Positions 1-11,169 of a DNA stretch of 64,000 bases are shown piece by piece (position 1 is the stretch's first letter; the number at the start of each line of letters is the position of its first letter). This DNA comes from Acanthococcus lagerstroemiae (taxonomy: Eukaryota; Arthropoda; Insecta; Hemiptera; Eriococcidae). The DNA lies in assembly GCA_031841125.1 (NCBI GenBank), contig CM063110.1, positions 37,153,214-37,217,213 on the forward strand. The letters are read 5' to 3'. A model generated the notes under the pieces. It searched no databases. It worked only from the letters and a program-made list of their open reading frames with translations, and was not told the DNA's origin. The position numbers and the translations under genes are program-made.

Positions 1-79
1 GATATTTATGAAAGACAAAGGGGGAAGAAGGGAGGGGGAGCACATACTGTGGGCCACTTATTTCACAAATGTAAGGAGA

Positions 80-860
80 AGGGGGAAGGTACAAAGCTTA
101 ACATTCGTGGTACAAAATTGTAAACAATAGGTACACGGTTTCTGCACCAACTTCGATTATTGTGTACGTCTACTTTTAGGGTGGGGGGGGGGGAGGTTGT
201 CGAGATGGGATGTTACAGTTCCTGTCGATAACTCGAGGAGGGAGGGGGACAATATTTGGAAATTAACGATAGCAAAATAAGTGGAAAATTTTGGTTCTAT
301 CCTGGTTACTAAACTCTTTCTTGGAGGAGGGTGATTACTGGTAGCTACTCATTTTGCAAATGATAGTGGTAGTGAGCGGATACAAAATTTAAGTTACAAA
401 ATGTCGGCACTGCTTCCGTTGTAGAATATCAGAAGCAGGAAATTTGGAATGTAGGTTACCACCCTCGTACAAACTCGGGAGAGGGTAAAGTACGAGTACG
501 AAATTTGGGATGAGGGGTACAAGATGGTATAAAATTCATGTACACTTTCGATGTAAAATACCTTCAAAGATATACCACCGGAGTTACTCTTATCGCTCAC
601 AACTCGGGAGTGGTGAAGGTTTTAGAAAATTCGGAACTTGCGGTACAAAATAGGTACAAAATTGCTATACCATTTTGAATCAAAATGCCAACTTGTCCGG
701 GGGAGGGGGCTACGTCTTGTCCACCTCCCTAAATGGACTTTTAAAAATAATTATGGTGAAGGGAGGTGGTACAAAATTCAAGGATGATGGTACAAAATAA
801 TTCAAAATAGGTACAAAATTATGATACATGATTCATTGGTTCGGGAAGGGTACTTCGGGA
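80..860. repeat. Degenerate GTACAAAAT-rich repeat
   Basis: The words GGTACAAAAT, GATACAAAAT and GTACGAAAT recur at irregular spacing, separated by G-rich stretches such as GGGAGGGGG. This looks like an old, decayed tandem repeat. No coding potential is seen. Confidence 0.5.
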
Positions 861-1646
861 GGGAGGACGGGCGAAACGGACCTCGTGTCCATTTATTTAT
901 TTTATTTTGATTTACAACCTTTACTTAATTATCTACGAGTAACATTAGATTAGTGCGTAGGTCTCCCCAACCTTTCTCCATCGTTCCCTATCCCTAGCTC
1001 CTCTAACACAAAGCCTTCCTCCTATCGTTTTATCGTACTACCTTGTCCGGGGTCTCCCTGGTGATCTCACACCTTCCCAGGGGTAATTCTTTCAGATTTT
1101 TCTTCTTTTCTTTTCCAAGTTGGGAGGATTTCCGCTATCCTTCCTCCTCCCGTAGATCCGCACCTGCCAGAAACTTTACCGGCGGTACATAAAGGGGCTT
1201 TAAAAAAAATGAAAGATTGACTCACATCATAATTATCATTATCATGGTCGCTGTCATCGTCAACGCTATTATCATTGTTATTGTCACTAAGCCATATCTA
1301 TAGTACGATGATTTAGATTTTAGTCGCTGATTAACATTGTATGACACTGTAATGTAGCAAAGAGTTTAGAAAGTAGATATCTAGTGGACGTGCCAGAAAA
1401 ATCAACAAATAAATCACGCAATATTAAATCAAAGGCTTAAACCAGTTGTTACAACAACAGCCGATGAATAGAGTCAATTACACAACCCAGAACACTTCAT
1501 TTAGGTAACTGATTTACCCAACTAAAGAAAAATGTACAAAGGTTCTTGTTGCAGCTTGATTTTTTTCCCTGTACATACATAGTATGTAAAGAACATCACT
1601 GAGTTTTCAAAGAACATACTATCGTTAGTAGTTCATAGTCCGAGAA
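861..1646. other. Non-coding, nothing recognised
   Basis: Pyrimidine-rich stretch (about 950-1160) followed by AT-rich sequence with a short ATTATCATTATCATGG-like microsatellite near 1230-1280. No gene or element end was seen. Confidence 0.4.
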
Positions 1647-1679
1647 CAGTGGCGTAGCCAGGATTGGGAGAAGGGGGGT
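1647..1679 (+). mobile_element. Solitary hAT-MITE-like end
   Basis: CAGTGGCGTAGCCAGG followed by a G tract is the same terminus as in the complete MITEs at 19907 and 27823. No matching opposite end was found downstream to about 2200, so this is a truncated copy or an end of an unrecognised longer element. The rest of 1680-2236 shows no recognisable gene. Confidence 0.5.
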
Positions 1680-2236
1680 GTCTGCAAAATCGGACTGGCG
1701 GTTCAAAAACTATCGGGCGGGGATAGAACGACCTGGGGCAACAGAAATTATTGAGACTGCAAAACTAAGCTTTTGCGGTACAAATATTTGACTATAACTC
1801 TCAGCTGAAAAGTACATTCGTAAGCGGTGACCGGGGATGGAAGGTAAGATAACGGAGAGGCAAGACAGGCATAGTGGAAGAGATGAGAGGATCGCCTTGA
1901 CCCCAAGTAGCAAGAGGGGACTCTGAGAAAACGAGGCAGTGGCTAAAGATGAAAGATGAGGATATAGAGTGAATCATTCGACATATCTGACCTGACGGTC
2001 GGAAAATGACTGATGATGTCATTAATGTTACCTGATTTGTCCGAAAAAATCTTGATGACTTAGTGAAGTCGCAAAGCGGTCAAGTTTGAAGCAATCCAAT
2101 TCTGCTTCCATTATATCTCCATTTCCCAATCAACCTTCCCTTTCTGACTACACCAAAGGACTGAAAGTGAAAGACAAGGACCGCGCGCGGCTTGGGAGGC
2201 TCCTTCTACCTTTCTTGATCAGGGACGTACACAAGA

Positions 2237-2470
2237 GTTTCCCCTGGGGGGGGGGGAGTTGTGGAAGTCCCTAATGACTGAACTCAAAAAATTCCGAACT
2301 GTCAAAGCAAAAAAAAAAAAAAAACCTTTTGACTTATTGTATTTTTCCAACTTCTCAACTCAAAATTCTGAAGTATCAAAGCTTGTTGGATATTTCCGTA
2401 ACTTTTTTCAACTTTGTCTGCCTAAAATGATAAATCTTCGTAAAAAATTCCTACGGGGGAGGGGGGAAGT
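2237..2470 (+). repeat. Copy of the TTGGATTTTTCC minisatellite element
   Basis: Begins at a G tract (CCTGGGGGG), runs through AATTCCGAACTGTCAAAGC, an A tract, CTTTTGACTTATTG and TTTTTCCAACTTCTCAACTC, then a GTCTGCCTAAAATG exit and CCTACGGGGG end. The same entry, units and exit occur in the large array at 53440-55110. Confidence 0.7.
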
Positions 2471-3060
2471 TGCCCCCTATCAGTAGATCCCTGTTCCTCA
2501 TCTCCTTCATCTTCCTTGGAATTGCTGCGCACCACTCCCTCATCATCTCCATTTCTTCGTTTAGCCCTCTGCAACTTACTACATCCAAAGTCACCAGTTC
2601 CCTTCATCCTTCTCATGCTCCAACTTCATTTATTCATATCCAGTAAGATTTGGTAAACAGATAAGGCGACACGATTTATTCGTCCACTGCTTTCCAATCA
2701 GTTCGAGTTCGCAGGTACTGTTAAAATTTTGTAGACGACCGGAAATAATTATAAATGGCATTAATAAATTAGCTTCAACTTACTTTTAATAACTGTAGTC
2801 CCGGCAGGCAGTTGCAATATGGAAATAGGAAAAAAATATACGAGTATGTAACTCTGAACGTGTAAAATAATAATTGAACACTAGCACAACACGTGTAGGT
2901 ACATTAAGAACTCGATCGGCTGTCAATACAACGACGGATAAACGGGCGAACTGTTTCATTCAATCTGATATACACAGGCTATTTTTAGTTACAGCAGAAT
3001 ATTTGTCATTTTTGCACAGTAAGCAGTAACTTCTGGATAAGCGCGTGGGCCGATCTGGGA
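2471..3060. other. Non-coding, nothing recognised
   Basis: AT-rich sequence with a pyrimidine-rich start. No repeat or coding exon was recognised. Confidence 0.35.
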
Positions 3061-3275
3061 GCAGGTAGTAGCGAATGCCCTTAGGGGCATAGGCTACTGT
3101 TTGCGCATATAAGCAAGTGATAGCGGATGCTTTGGTAGCAGCTGCACCTTTCTGCGACTATAGGCAAATAAGTAGCGATTGCTACGTAGCATTCGCCACG
3201 CTGCCCTATTATGAGCGAAGAGGAGCATCCGCTTTAGTGGCAGTTGCTACTATTTGCTTTGGTGGCGCGGCTTTG
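3060..3275. repeat. Cluster of inverted TAGCGAATGC / GCATTCGCTA modules
   Basis: GTAGCGAATGC, GATAGCGGATGC, GTAGCGATTGCTAC, GTAGCATTCGCCAC and GTTGCTACTATTTGC follow each other in alternating orientation within 215 bp. The arrangement can fold on itself and suggests a foldback MITE or the subterminal repeat of a DNA transposon. Confidence 0.5.
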
Positions 3276-4064
3276 AATTTTCCCACTGGGCCTTTCTCTA
3301 CGTTCAAACAAATTTCTGTTCGATCTGGTCACGGGTCACACCGGGTTTGACATACACTTTCAATTCCGACGTTAATTTTTGTCAACATTTTCGATTTTCA
3401 TAATGTCTTATTGTCTTATTGTATCGGTGTTGGATGACTTTTTCCGTTCAGTTATCAAATATTTGATAATTTGACGACACCTCACTGCCATAAGTAAAAT
3501 AAAATGAATTGCAAACGGTCGTTTGACAGTTATTTTGTTCCAATTTATACACATTCAAATTATCGAATGGGTTACGGGTGCTCGAGTTGGTAAAAATAGG
3601 TATTTACCTATACTCAGGTTTTCAAATTTTTAATGTCCGTTCTTGACAACAGGGTGCCTCGGACAAATATGTCTACTTTTAGGGACGGACTAGGGGGAAG
3701 AGGACACAGATGGAAAATTACATGAAATGCTAGGAAAATTTTTGCTATACCGTTACCTACTATTTTTTCTGTCTGTCATCAACTGATGGGGCTGCGGAAT
3801 TCTCCCTCCTATAACTGCATTATTCATACGGGACTACATAGGGAAACCAAATCATCGCGCACTGCGCTACATTTACATTTGTACATGAAAGGTGAAACTG
3901 GTAAAACGTGGTCTGTCAAAAAATCGATTTTCCGTTATTTTTGTGGTTTTGGGTAGTTTAATATAATATCTCCTCTTTCGCAACTTCAAGGCAACCACAA
4001 TGAAACTGTTCATCGGGATATTCGTCGTATTATTGGAAAGGCTCCGAAAATGCAGGGATGTACC
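3276..4064. other. Non-coding, nothing recognised
   Basis: AT-rich intergenic sequence with only short chance open frames. Confidence 0.35.
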
Positions 4065-4165
4065 GTTTTTCTTGGAGGGGGGGGGGGTCAAAAATTGTGA
4101 AAATCCCAACTGACTCAACTGAAAATTCCCATTCGTCAGAGCAAAATAAATAAATAAATAAAAGC
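4065..4165 (+). repeat. Partial copy of the minisatellite element, entry end only
   Basis: A G tract (CTTGGAGGGGGGGG) is followed by AAAATCCCAACTGACTCAAC and AAAATTCCCATTCGTCAGAG. This corresponds to the entry end of the 53440-55110 array. It ends in an (AAAT)n tract. Confidence 0.6.
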
Positions 4166-4920
4166 TGCAGTAGTTGCAGTGGTGCGCTAGTATCGTTTCA
4201 TTTAATAATTATGGTTTATTTTTCTATGGTGGTGCTGATACCGCAATAACTTATTTTTTATGGATGTTCGAACGGTCATGACCATTATTTGATCATGCGG
4301 CAGGAAAAAAACAAAGATAATCTCGGACTCTTCAGGACGGTGGCGTGCTAGTGTCACTAGTTTGTTATCAGTAACTATTTGTTATCGAAGTCAGGATAAC
4401 TGTAAGAGAAAGGAGAAACGTTCAGTAAAATAGCTAATTCGTATTAATTACGTTATTAGTATGTCGCCTATATTTTGACTGGGGGCTTGTGATTGGTCAT
4501 GTAGAATGTAGAAATCGGCGAGAATCTTGAAAATCACAATGGAGTCGAAAAAGAACATTGAAATGTACTGATATCGACCCGATCAACTTACGCGAATTTA
4601 TACATGGTCAATCATTTCGAGCGCTGCGTCAATAATAAAGAACGTGTACACAGAACAACGTCATTATAATGATCAGAGACCATAAAAATGATCCGAGCGT
4701 CAATAAAAATTCAGAACGATTTGAATTTTTTAAGACACAAGAAAAAAATTTGTTCTACAGGTATGTTTTCTTGGTGACAATGAGGATGGAAGGGAGGTTT
4801 AGGGAGGTTTAAAGGGAGGATTATTACTACAGATCCTTTATTGTTTATTATTGAATTTTGCGGTACCTTTAGCCTATATTACGAAAAATTCTGTGCAGCA
4901 GATTGAATACACAGTCACAA
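4166..4920. other. Non-coding, nothing recognised
   Basis: AT-rich stretch with a small direct repeat GGGAGGTTTA near 4790-4815. Nothing else is supportable. Confidence 0.35.
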
Positions 4921-5480
4921 TGGAGCACTTCCAATATTGAATTCCGCATCAGCCACTGCTTTGTATTTGCAGCTTCTAAACGCTACTGGCCAAAAAATTC
5001 TGGATCAGCAGCAGTTATTAGGATCGCAGTAGAACGTGTCGACTTTCATATTTCGCACTAATCGTTACTGCCGCGGAATGTGGAATAGTCGCGGTAGAAC
5101 GCCTCAACTTTTATTCTGCTTCAGTCACTTCTGATGCGGAACAAATAAAGTCGCCGCAGAACATTTTATTCTGCGTCCGCCACTATTGATGCGGAACAGA
5201 TAAAGTCGCGGCAGAACAGAAATTCCGCCATGTCCGCTACTGAGGCACGTTCATTATTCGCAGCTGAACGCCTCAATATTTAAATTACGCATCAGTTGCG
5301 GCTTTATTTTAAGCTGCTGAATGCAGCGTAATTGTAAAATCCGCGCCCGCCGCGGGTTAGATAATCGCAGCGTAACGCAACGTAATGGACAGGAATTCTG
5401 GAGACGCTGCAGATACTGCAGCGGAAAAATCAGAAAAATCGCTACGTTCTGCTCCCGAATTCTGCATCTGCCTCGAATTT
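4921..5480 (+). repeat. Diverged tandem repeat, unit about 66 bp
   Basis: Units follow the pattern ATTCTGC-TCAGCCACT, GATGCGGAACAGATAAAGTC, GCGGCAGAACG-CCTCAA-TTTT. The clearest copies lie at about 5080-5290 and diverge toward both sides. The short frames across it are repeat artefacts. Confidence 0.65.
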
Positions 5481-5974
5481 TTTGCAGAAATTTGAACTTT
5501 CCGCAACTGAGTAAGCGAAATTTCAGTAGATTTGGTCAATAGGGAAAAGATATGAAAATTAATAAGGCAGAAGTTGATCCATAGACGGAACTGATGTTCT
5601 TTCTTAATAGGCCCGTAACCAGAGATGGGCTAAAGGAGGCTTAGCCTTCCCCCCCCCCCCTTCCAAAAAATAATTTGCGAGCCCCTAAATTTTTTAAAAG
5701 CGTCTGGTAAATTCTTAAAACGTTCGAAAAAAATTTTCGCTTTTCCAAAATTTTTGTTTTTATATGAATACATAAATAAAATAATTTGAAATTCCTTTTC
5801 CTTTTTTGAAGATATACGTTGAATCTTCAATGTTCAGGGTTTTACTCGTATTGATCACACAAGAATAAAAATAAAATAAAACGTATAGCTTCAGATGTAC
5901 ATACTCAATTATTATCATAGTTAGGTACGTCTTCACATTTTTGCTACAAATAAAATTAAACATTGCATCAGAAT
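5481..5974. other. Non-coding, nothing recognised
   Basis: AT-rich, with a poly-C tract at about 5649-5661 preceded by GGCTTAGCC, possibly the end of a G-tract MITE. No partner end was identified. Confidence 0.3.
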
Positions 5975-6852
5975 AATTGAATCGGCGCATGCAAAAACAG
6001 GTTTAGTCACCGATTTTGCCAAAATCAGTTTTGTGCGTGAGCAACACTGTCATACCAAGACTGACACACAGGAAAAATACTGGCTCCATTCGTCGAACCA
6101 TTGTGCCAAAAAAATATATTTGAAAAATTCATCGCGGGGAAACGGGTTGAGTCCAATTTTTTTCATGCAAGACTGGGTTAAGTCCACCGTTGTTTTTATC
6201 AAACCACATGTCGATGGTCGTGCATGTCTGTAGTTTTCGTAATATTTCGCTTGTGCCTGATTATATCTTCGACTAATGAATTTCGCTTCATTATGGAGGA
6301 AAATTCTCTACAATCTATTTCTGTCAAACGGGCAAAACAGAGTCCGGTTAAAAAAAAAAAAAAAAAAGTTAAAGTATGATAGAATTCTTAATAAAGAAAA
6401 GAAAGCGAAACGTTTGCCGTAATGAATTTTGATTAGGATTTCGTAAGATTTGAAAGAAAGTTTTGAATAAAATTAAAATTGATTTATAATTTCGATTATT
6501 TTGTAAGATTTTTTATAAATCATGCAACTATCGTACGTTATGATGTAAAAGGTGAGTTTCCCCTAAATAGAAAAAATTCTGAAAATTTCCCCAAAAACTT
6601 TTCATAGACAGGATTTTTTAGAACTTCGCGCGTGAAAACAGGTTAAGTCCATTTTCCTTTTTGCAATATTTCGCTAGCACTAACAGATACACAAAAATCT
6701 AAACCGGCAACATTTTTCTCATCAAAAGTACCATATTTGGACCTAGTCATACCGAGCGTCAGTGTTACCACTTTGCCGTAAAACGTTTTTTTACTCTCCT
6801 GTAAAATTTCAAAAATGTGACTTAACCTGTTTTTCCATGCACCGATTCAATT
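5975..6852. mobile_element. Non-autonomous DNA transposon with 36-bp terminal inverted repeats
   Basis: The left end 5975-6010 (AATTGAATCGGCGCATGC, then AAAAACAGGTTTAGTCAC) is the reverse complement of 6817-6852 with about three mismatches. Inside, the subterminal motif GGTTAAGTCCAATTTT-like recurs (about 6140, 6170, 6330 and 6640), as is common in transposase-binding regions. There is no transposase frame. The target duplication is not clear, so the superfamily is unassigned. Confidence 0.8.
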
Positions 6853-7199
6853 GTACTTTCCGTTCTTTTTGATCGATAAAAGCTCTCAGAATGTTGCGAG
6901 CATCAATTTTTTAATCGTTCATGTTCAAAAGCAATGAGACAAGCTAAATTCCGCATTATTTAGTAGTCATTGACAGTCGAGACGGTATGAATTACGATTT
7001 ATTATTCAGTTATTTTACATACTATAGTCAAAAAAAAAAAGCTTTCGCAGCAGCGAAAGCAGAACCGACTTTTCGAGCTACTTATCATTTAAGCAAAATA
7101 TATTCTGACGAATTAATGAAATAATGAAAGTTAAGTACTCTGGATGTAACCCACATAACACAAACTTATGAAATCATATATTAATTTCGTTATAAACAA
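6853..7199. other. Non-coding, nothing recognised
   Basis: AT-rich with an A tract at about 7031-7041. No element was recognised. Confidence 0.3.
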
Positions 7200-8172
7200 A
7201 ACGAATGAACACCGGTCTGAAATAAACGAAACGGAAAACCAAACGAAAAATCGCTCATGAAAAACCGAAAATGTTGAAAATAACGAAACGATTTAACAAA
7301 ACGAAAAAAACTGTTTCGTTTGCCATCCTTGCAAAAAAAAAACACAAAAATTATGAAATCGTATTAGAAATGAAAAAAACAGCTAAATTAAAATTAAGTC
7401 AGTTTCTGAAACGCATGAGAATCATTAATCCTTTGAACTAATATCTGTATTGTACTCAATGACATGAAAAAATCGAAATGATAACGAAATGGTTTAGTTT
7501 TGTTAGAAACGGGGCTGGCAAACGGTAACGAAAACAAAATAACAGAATGACGGAAAATTTTGGGCAAAAATGAAGAAACGGTAAACGAAAAACGAAACGA
7601 AAAAGTCGCGATTATTTCTAGGTTCGACAAATGATAATGAAATGCTGGATTTACACCAAAGTTATAAGCATACTTGTTAATTATTCTACCTTCATATTTT
7701 AACTGTAACGTACTTGTCACTAGCATTATGCTTATAACTTTGGTGTAAATCCAGCGTAACGGTAACGGAATAACGGAAAATGTTGGGCAAAAATGAAGAA
7801 ACGGTAAACGAAAAACGAAACGGGGAAATAAATTGGGATACTGAAAAACTGAAAAATGAAACGGAAAAAAACATTTGAAGTATCGAAAAACGAAACGAAA
7901 AAGCCTAAAAAAAGATTTCGTTTGCCAGCCCTGGTTAGAAACAAAACGTGTGAATACCGGTCTGAAGTAAACAAAACGGAAAACCAAACGAAAAATCGCA
8001 ACGGAAAATGCTGGGCAAAAATGAAGAAACGGTAAACGAAAAACGAAACGGGGAAAAAAATTGGGATACTGAAAAACCGAAAAATGAAACGGAAAAAAAA
8101 CATTTGAAGTATCGAAAAACGAAAAACGAAACGAAAAAGCCAAAAAACAGATTTCGTTTGCCAGCCCTGGTT
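7200..8172. repeat. AACGAAACG repeat cluster with GGGCTGGCAAACG inverted ends
   Basis: A segment rich in GAAAAACGAAACG is repeated at about 7790-7932 and 8020-8168, giving a period near 235 bp. Each unit ends in TTTCGTTTGCCAGCCCTGG. The reverse complement of that end, GGGCTGGCAAACG, lies at about 7512, and a further CGTTTGCCATCC at about 7318. Together they indicate nested or tandem copies of a MITE-like element. The long phenylalanine-rich minus-strand frames here are composition artefacts. Confidence 0.7.
7644..7755. mobile_element. 112-bp hairpin MITE with perfect 29-bp arms
   Basis: 7644-7672 (GCTGGATTTACACC, then AAAGTTATAAGCATA) and 7727-7755 are exact reverse complements, separated by a 54-bp loop. 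It interrupts the surrounding AACGAAACG repeat, so it is a younger insertion. Confidence 0.8.
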
Positions 8173-8209
8173 AGAAGACACAACTTCTCTCCCAAAGTAT
8201 CCTAATAAA

Positions 8210-8720
8210 ATTATCAATCGTATCCGTTCCCTCAGGGGTGGCTGACCACTGCGTCTTTTCGATCCAGTAGTGCCCATTCCATAACCATTTAGCCCCACTT
8301 CCTTTTTGTCATCCTCCTTATGTAACCCGCATCAATCAGTTCTTGTTTTCTGATAGTATAAATTATATTTTCCATTTTGGCTTTTTTTGGATTTTTTGTT
8401 TCGATGGATTTTGAAAATTGATCTGAGCATTTCATTTCGCGTTACCAGAACTCTTTGACTTTGCTTTCTTTATAGTGTTCAGATCTGTGCTCCATAGATA
8501 AGTGAGACGATTATAAAACTTTTGAACATCTTAATTTTGGCCTTAGCTTCAGTCTTCCTTTCATGATTTTATTCGAAGATCAGCATTTTTTCCAACATTG
8601 GGAGCTTCTCGATTGGATTTTCTGGTCTTTATATTTGAATGAGATTATTTGCCCATGATATTTATAAACTTCTATGTTTTCAGTTATTATCCCATTGATG
8701 GAAGGGCACTTGTCCGGCCC
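8210..8720 (-). pseudogene. RTE-type reverse transcriptase, C-terminal fragment, decayed
   Basis: On the minus strand, several frames together give KIKMFKSFIIVSLIYGAQI, then VTRNEMLRSIFKIHRNKK, then RRSGQPPLRER. This order matches the thumb and C-terminal tail of the RTE element at 32391-34337 (LTYGAQTWAC, ITQNAMLRNILGI, KVGRPPLRW). Stops and frameshifts are frequent. Homology rests on my own alignment of the two regions. Confidence 0.65.
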
Positions 8721-8845
8721 CTCTGAAACCTGTAGGGGCACTTGTTCGCAAATCTCGCGATCAGTGGCGGAGAAGTTGTGACAAAGGACACCTACCCCAT
8801 CCCCTAAACCTGTGGGGGCACTTGCCCCTCCATAAGACTATTCCG
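8696..8845. repeat. GGGGCACTTG direct repeats with a hAT-like CAGTGGCGGAGAAG core
   Basis: CCCCT-AAACCTGT-GGGGCACTTG occurs twice (about 8717-8745 and 8795-8826), and a third GGGCACTTGTCCGGCCCC lies at about 8703. CAGTGGCGGAGAAG lies between them. This is probably a fragment of a G-tract MITE. Confidence 0.45.
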
Positions 8846-10199
8846 ACGACGTGCCTTCGAAACTGTTGAGGTTTGGAACCACGTTCGCGGATCATTACAT
8901 CGAGAAGTTTGTATTCGTATACTCGTCACGCAGGCCTGTCGGCTAAAAGAGCAGCAGATTCTCGACGTCTAATTGATCGATCACATTTCACGGAGCCGCT
9001 CATTAACGTCAACGAAAGTTTTTTAATTGCTCCAATTTGTTTTCTTTCCTCGTTTCGAATGGAATATAAAATCGCCGAAGATCTTCTGACTTCAGATATT
9101 AATGTGCTGGGGCCAGTCGGCGGTCTGCAGTCCAGCCAATGCCGTTTGTATTCCCGATTTCCTTCTCCGGTCGTGTGTGTCGGCCGGAACAGAATGAAAG
9201 GAAAGTGAAATCAGAGTCCACTTTTTATAGAGCAGAACTTTAGCAAACCGAAGCCGCATAAAAATACTCTACTGATTCGTTCTAGTTTTTTTTTTTCCGC
9301 CCCCATTCTTTGTGGAAATAATATCGCGAGATTCTATTACAAAACAAGGTGAAGACTGAAGACCCGCACCGGATTGTTTTATTAAAAGATTTCGTGAAAA
9401 TACGGTGCAAAATCGGGTGAAAAAAAAATCAAAGCCTTCATTGGGATTCCAAGCCTTTGGTATTTATTTACCTTGTTCTTTTGTTTTCCTAGTTCAGTTT
9501 TAAAATGGAACCGTACTGTAGCGTGAGCTCCACGATTTATTCCGTTATTATTTTCCAATTCTCGCAGTACGGGGTGCGGGCCTCGGAAAAAAGGTAAAAT
9601 GCTATTTAATCGGGGTTGGAAAAAGATGCACATTTTAATCGCTCATTTTTGTATACTGAAGATGTTCAAACGCCTGGAGGAAAAAATGGCGGTCTGTGCG
9701 TAATAATTAATTTCAATTGAACGAAACGCGATATTTTTTCTAATTTTTCCGGGTACAATAATTACCGCACGCGAGTCATACGCAGTGCACTTTTGAAATT
9801 CAAATAAACACCGTTTTGAACCATTTGCCGGAAAAATAAAGGTCTCAGTTTTCGGGTTTGGTCTTCCTCTTCCTGTTTTCATTGAAATTTTGATGTTAAA
9901 ACTGAAACTCTATTGAAAAAAAAAGAGCACGAATACATAAAAATAGGGTAACCCAAGTTTTAAGTTAACAACATGGGACACTAGTTTTTACAAACGTTTA
10001 ATTTATGTTATATTAGTGACAGGCTTACCTAAGACGTGGCGAAGTAGGAAAAATTGAAGGGTTCATAAATAACCTCAGTCAGTTTTGAAATTCCGACTTC
10101 GTAGATAGATAGTGCTGTATCCACGGCCATCATGCTGCATCATGAAAGTGCATTTGAACAAGAGCCAATATCTGCCGGCAAACTCATGCTGACAGTTCA
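8846..10199. other. Non-coding, nothing recognised
   Basis: Mixed composition. The open frame 8873-9208 (+) has no family match that I recognise and no convincing splice sites in phase with Nmdar2. No repeat copy of other parts of the window was seen. Confidence 0.3.
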
Positions 10200-11066
10200 C
10201 CCAGCTGAAAGGAACTTATGGCGCTATCTGTGGGCAAATTGGAAATTTCAAAATTGACTAACGTTATTTCTCACATGAATCCTTTAATTGCACTGAAACC
10301 TTTTCCCAACTGGCATCCTTACTTTTCTTCCATAATATTCGTAGACAAACTAGGTCGCTTAGCGTCGCTTGGCGACCTAGTAATAGAGTCGGCTTCTCAG
10401 CTGATGTCTGGACCACTCAGAAAACATAATCAATTTTTCATAATAGTGAACCGAAAGAATCGTTTTCAGTACTCAATTTTGATGCTGAAAGTCGTTCATG
10501 TATTGCCTAAACGAAAACTGACAAATGAATGAGCTTGTAATGAAAGAACGGGGATGAAAGTAAATATTTCATCACACTTCTACTACCACTATGACAAGAA
10601 ATAAACTACGTATCAGTGTGTGAAAGCAAACACGATTCACTCGCAAGGTGGGCAACCGTGTCTGTTGCCAGACGTGCTTTGGGAGATTTCTGAAGACCGA
10701 ATGAATGAATACATTCCTGTAGTCTGCTGCTGGCACTCAAGTAACTACCCATAAAGCAGTATGTTCCGCTAAGAGAGCAGTTCATAAGCAATTTGGACAG
10801 CTGTCTAGACATGTGGGTCTTGCTCTACAGATCTGGTTTTCTAACATTAGGAGACAGTGAAAGGTCATTTTGGACTCTGAAGGAACATATAGGAGCAAAA
10901 TTTCCTAAGCTTCCCCTAATTCGACGAAGTATAATAGACCTCACTTCATTCTGCGAGCAAATAATTGAGCAGGGTTCATCGTGGGCCGCATCGAAATCAT
11001 TACAGATTTACGACAAAGATGCATGCATCAGGCAGCTGAATAATGAATCGTCTCTCTCCTAATGAC
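10200..11066. other. Unassigned open frames
   Basis: Two + strand frames, 10218-10532 (104 aa) and 10793-11062 (89 aa), are longer than the local background and are not low complexity. The second contains SFWTLKEHIGAKFPKLPL. I do not recognise either. They may be remnants of a transposon protein. A 9-bp inverted repeat CTAGGTCGC...GCGACCTAG lies at about 10350-10380. Confidence 0.25.
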
Positions 11067-11169
11067 CGTAGGTGTGTTTTAATGCACAAGAGCCTGAGAG
11101 CTCTACAAAACGTAGAGGACTCATGAGTGTCTGTGACGATGGCATACGTAAAAATTATGATGACCAAGT

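Noticed and set aside
1801..2022. Overlapping minus-strand frames 1710-2022
   Set aside because: Short, overlapping in two frames, adjacent to a MITE end, with no domain.
7394..8143. 249-codon minus-strand open frame, phenylalanine-rich
   Set aside because: It is the reverse of the A-rich AACGAAACG repeat cluster; the same pattern recurs in all shifted frames and includes a MITE hairpin.
8873..9208. Possible upstream Nmdar2 exon
   Set aside because: No recognisable amino-terminal-domain motif and no acceptor/donor pair in the required phase.
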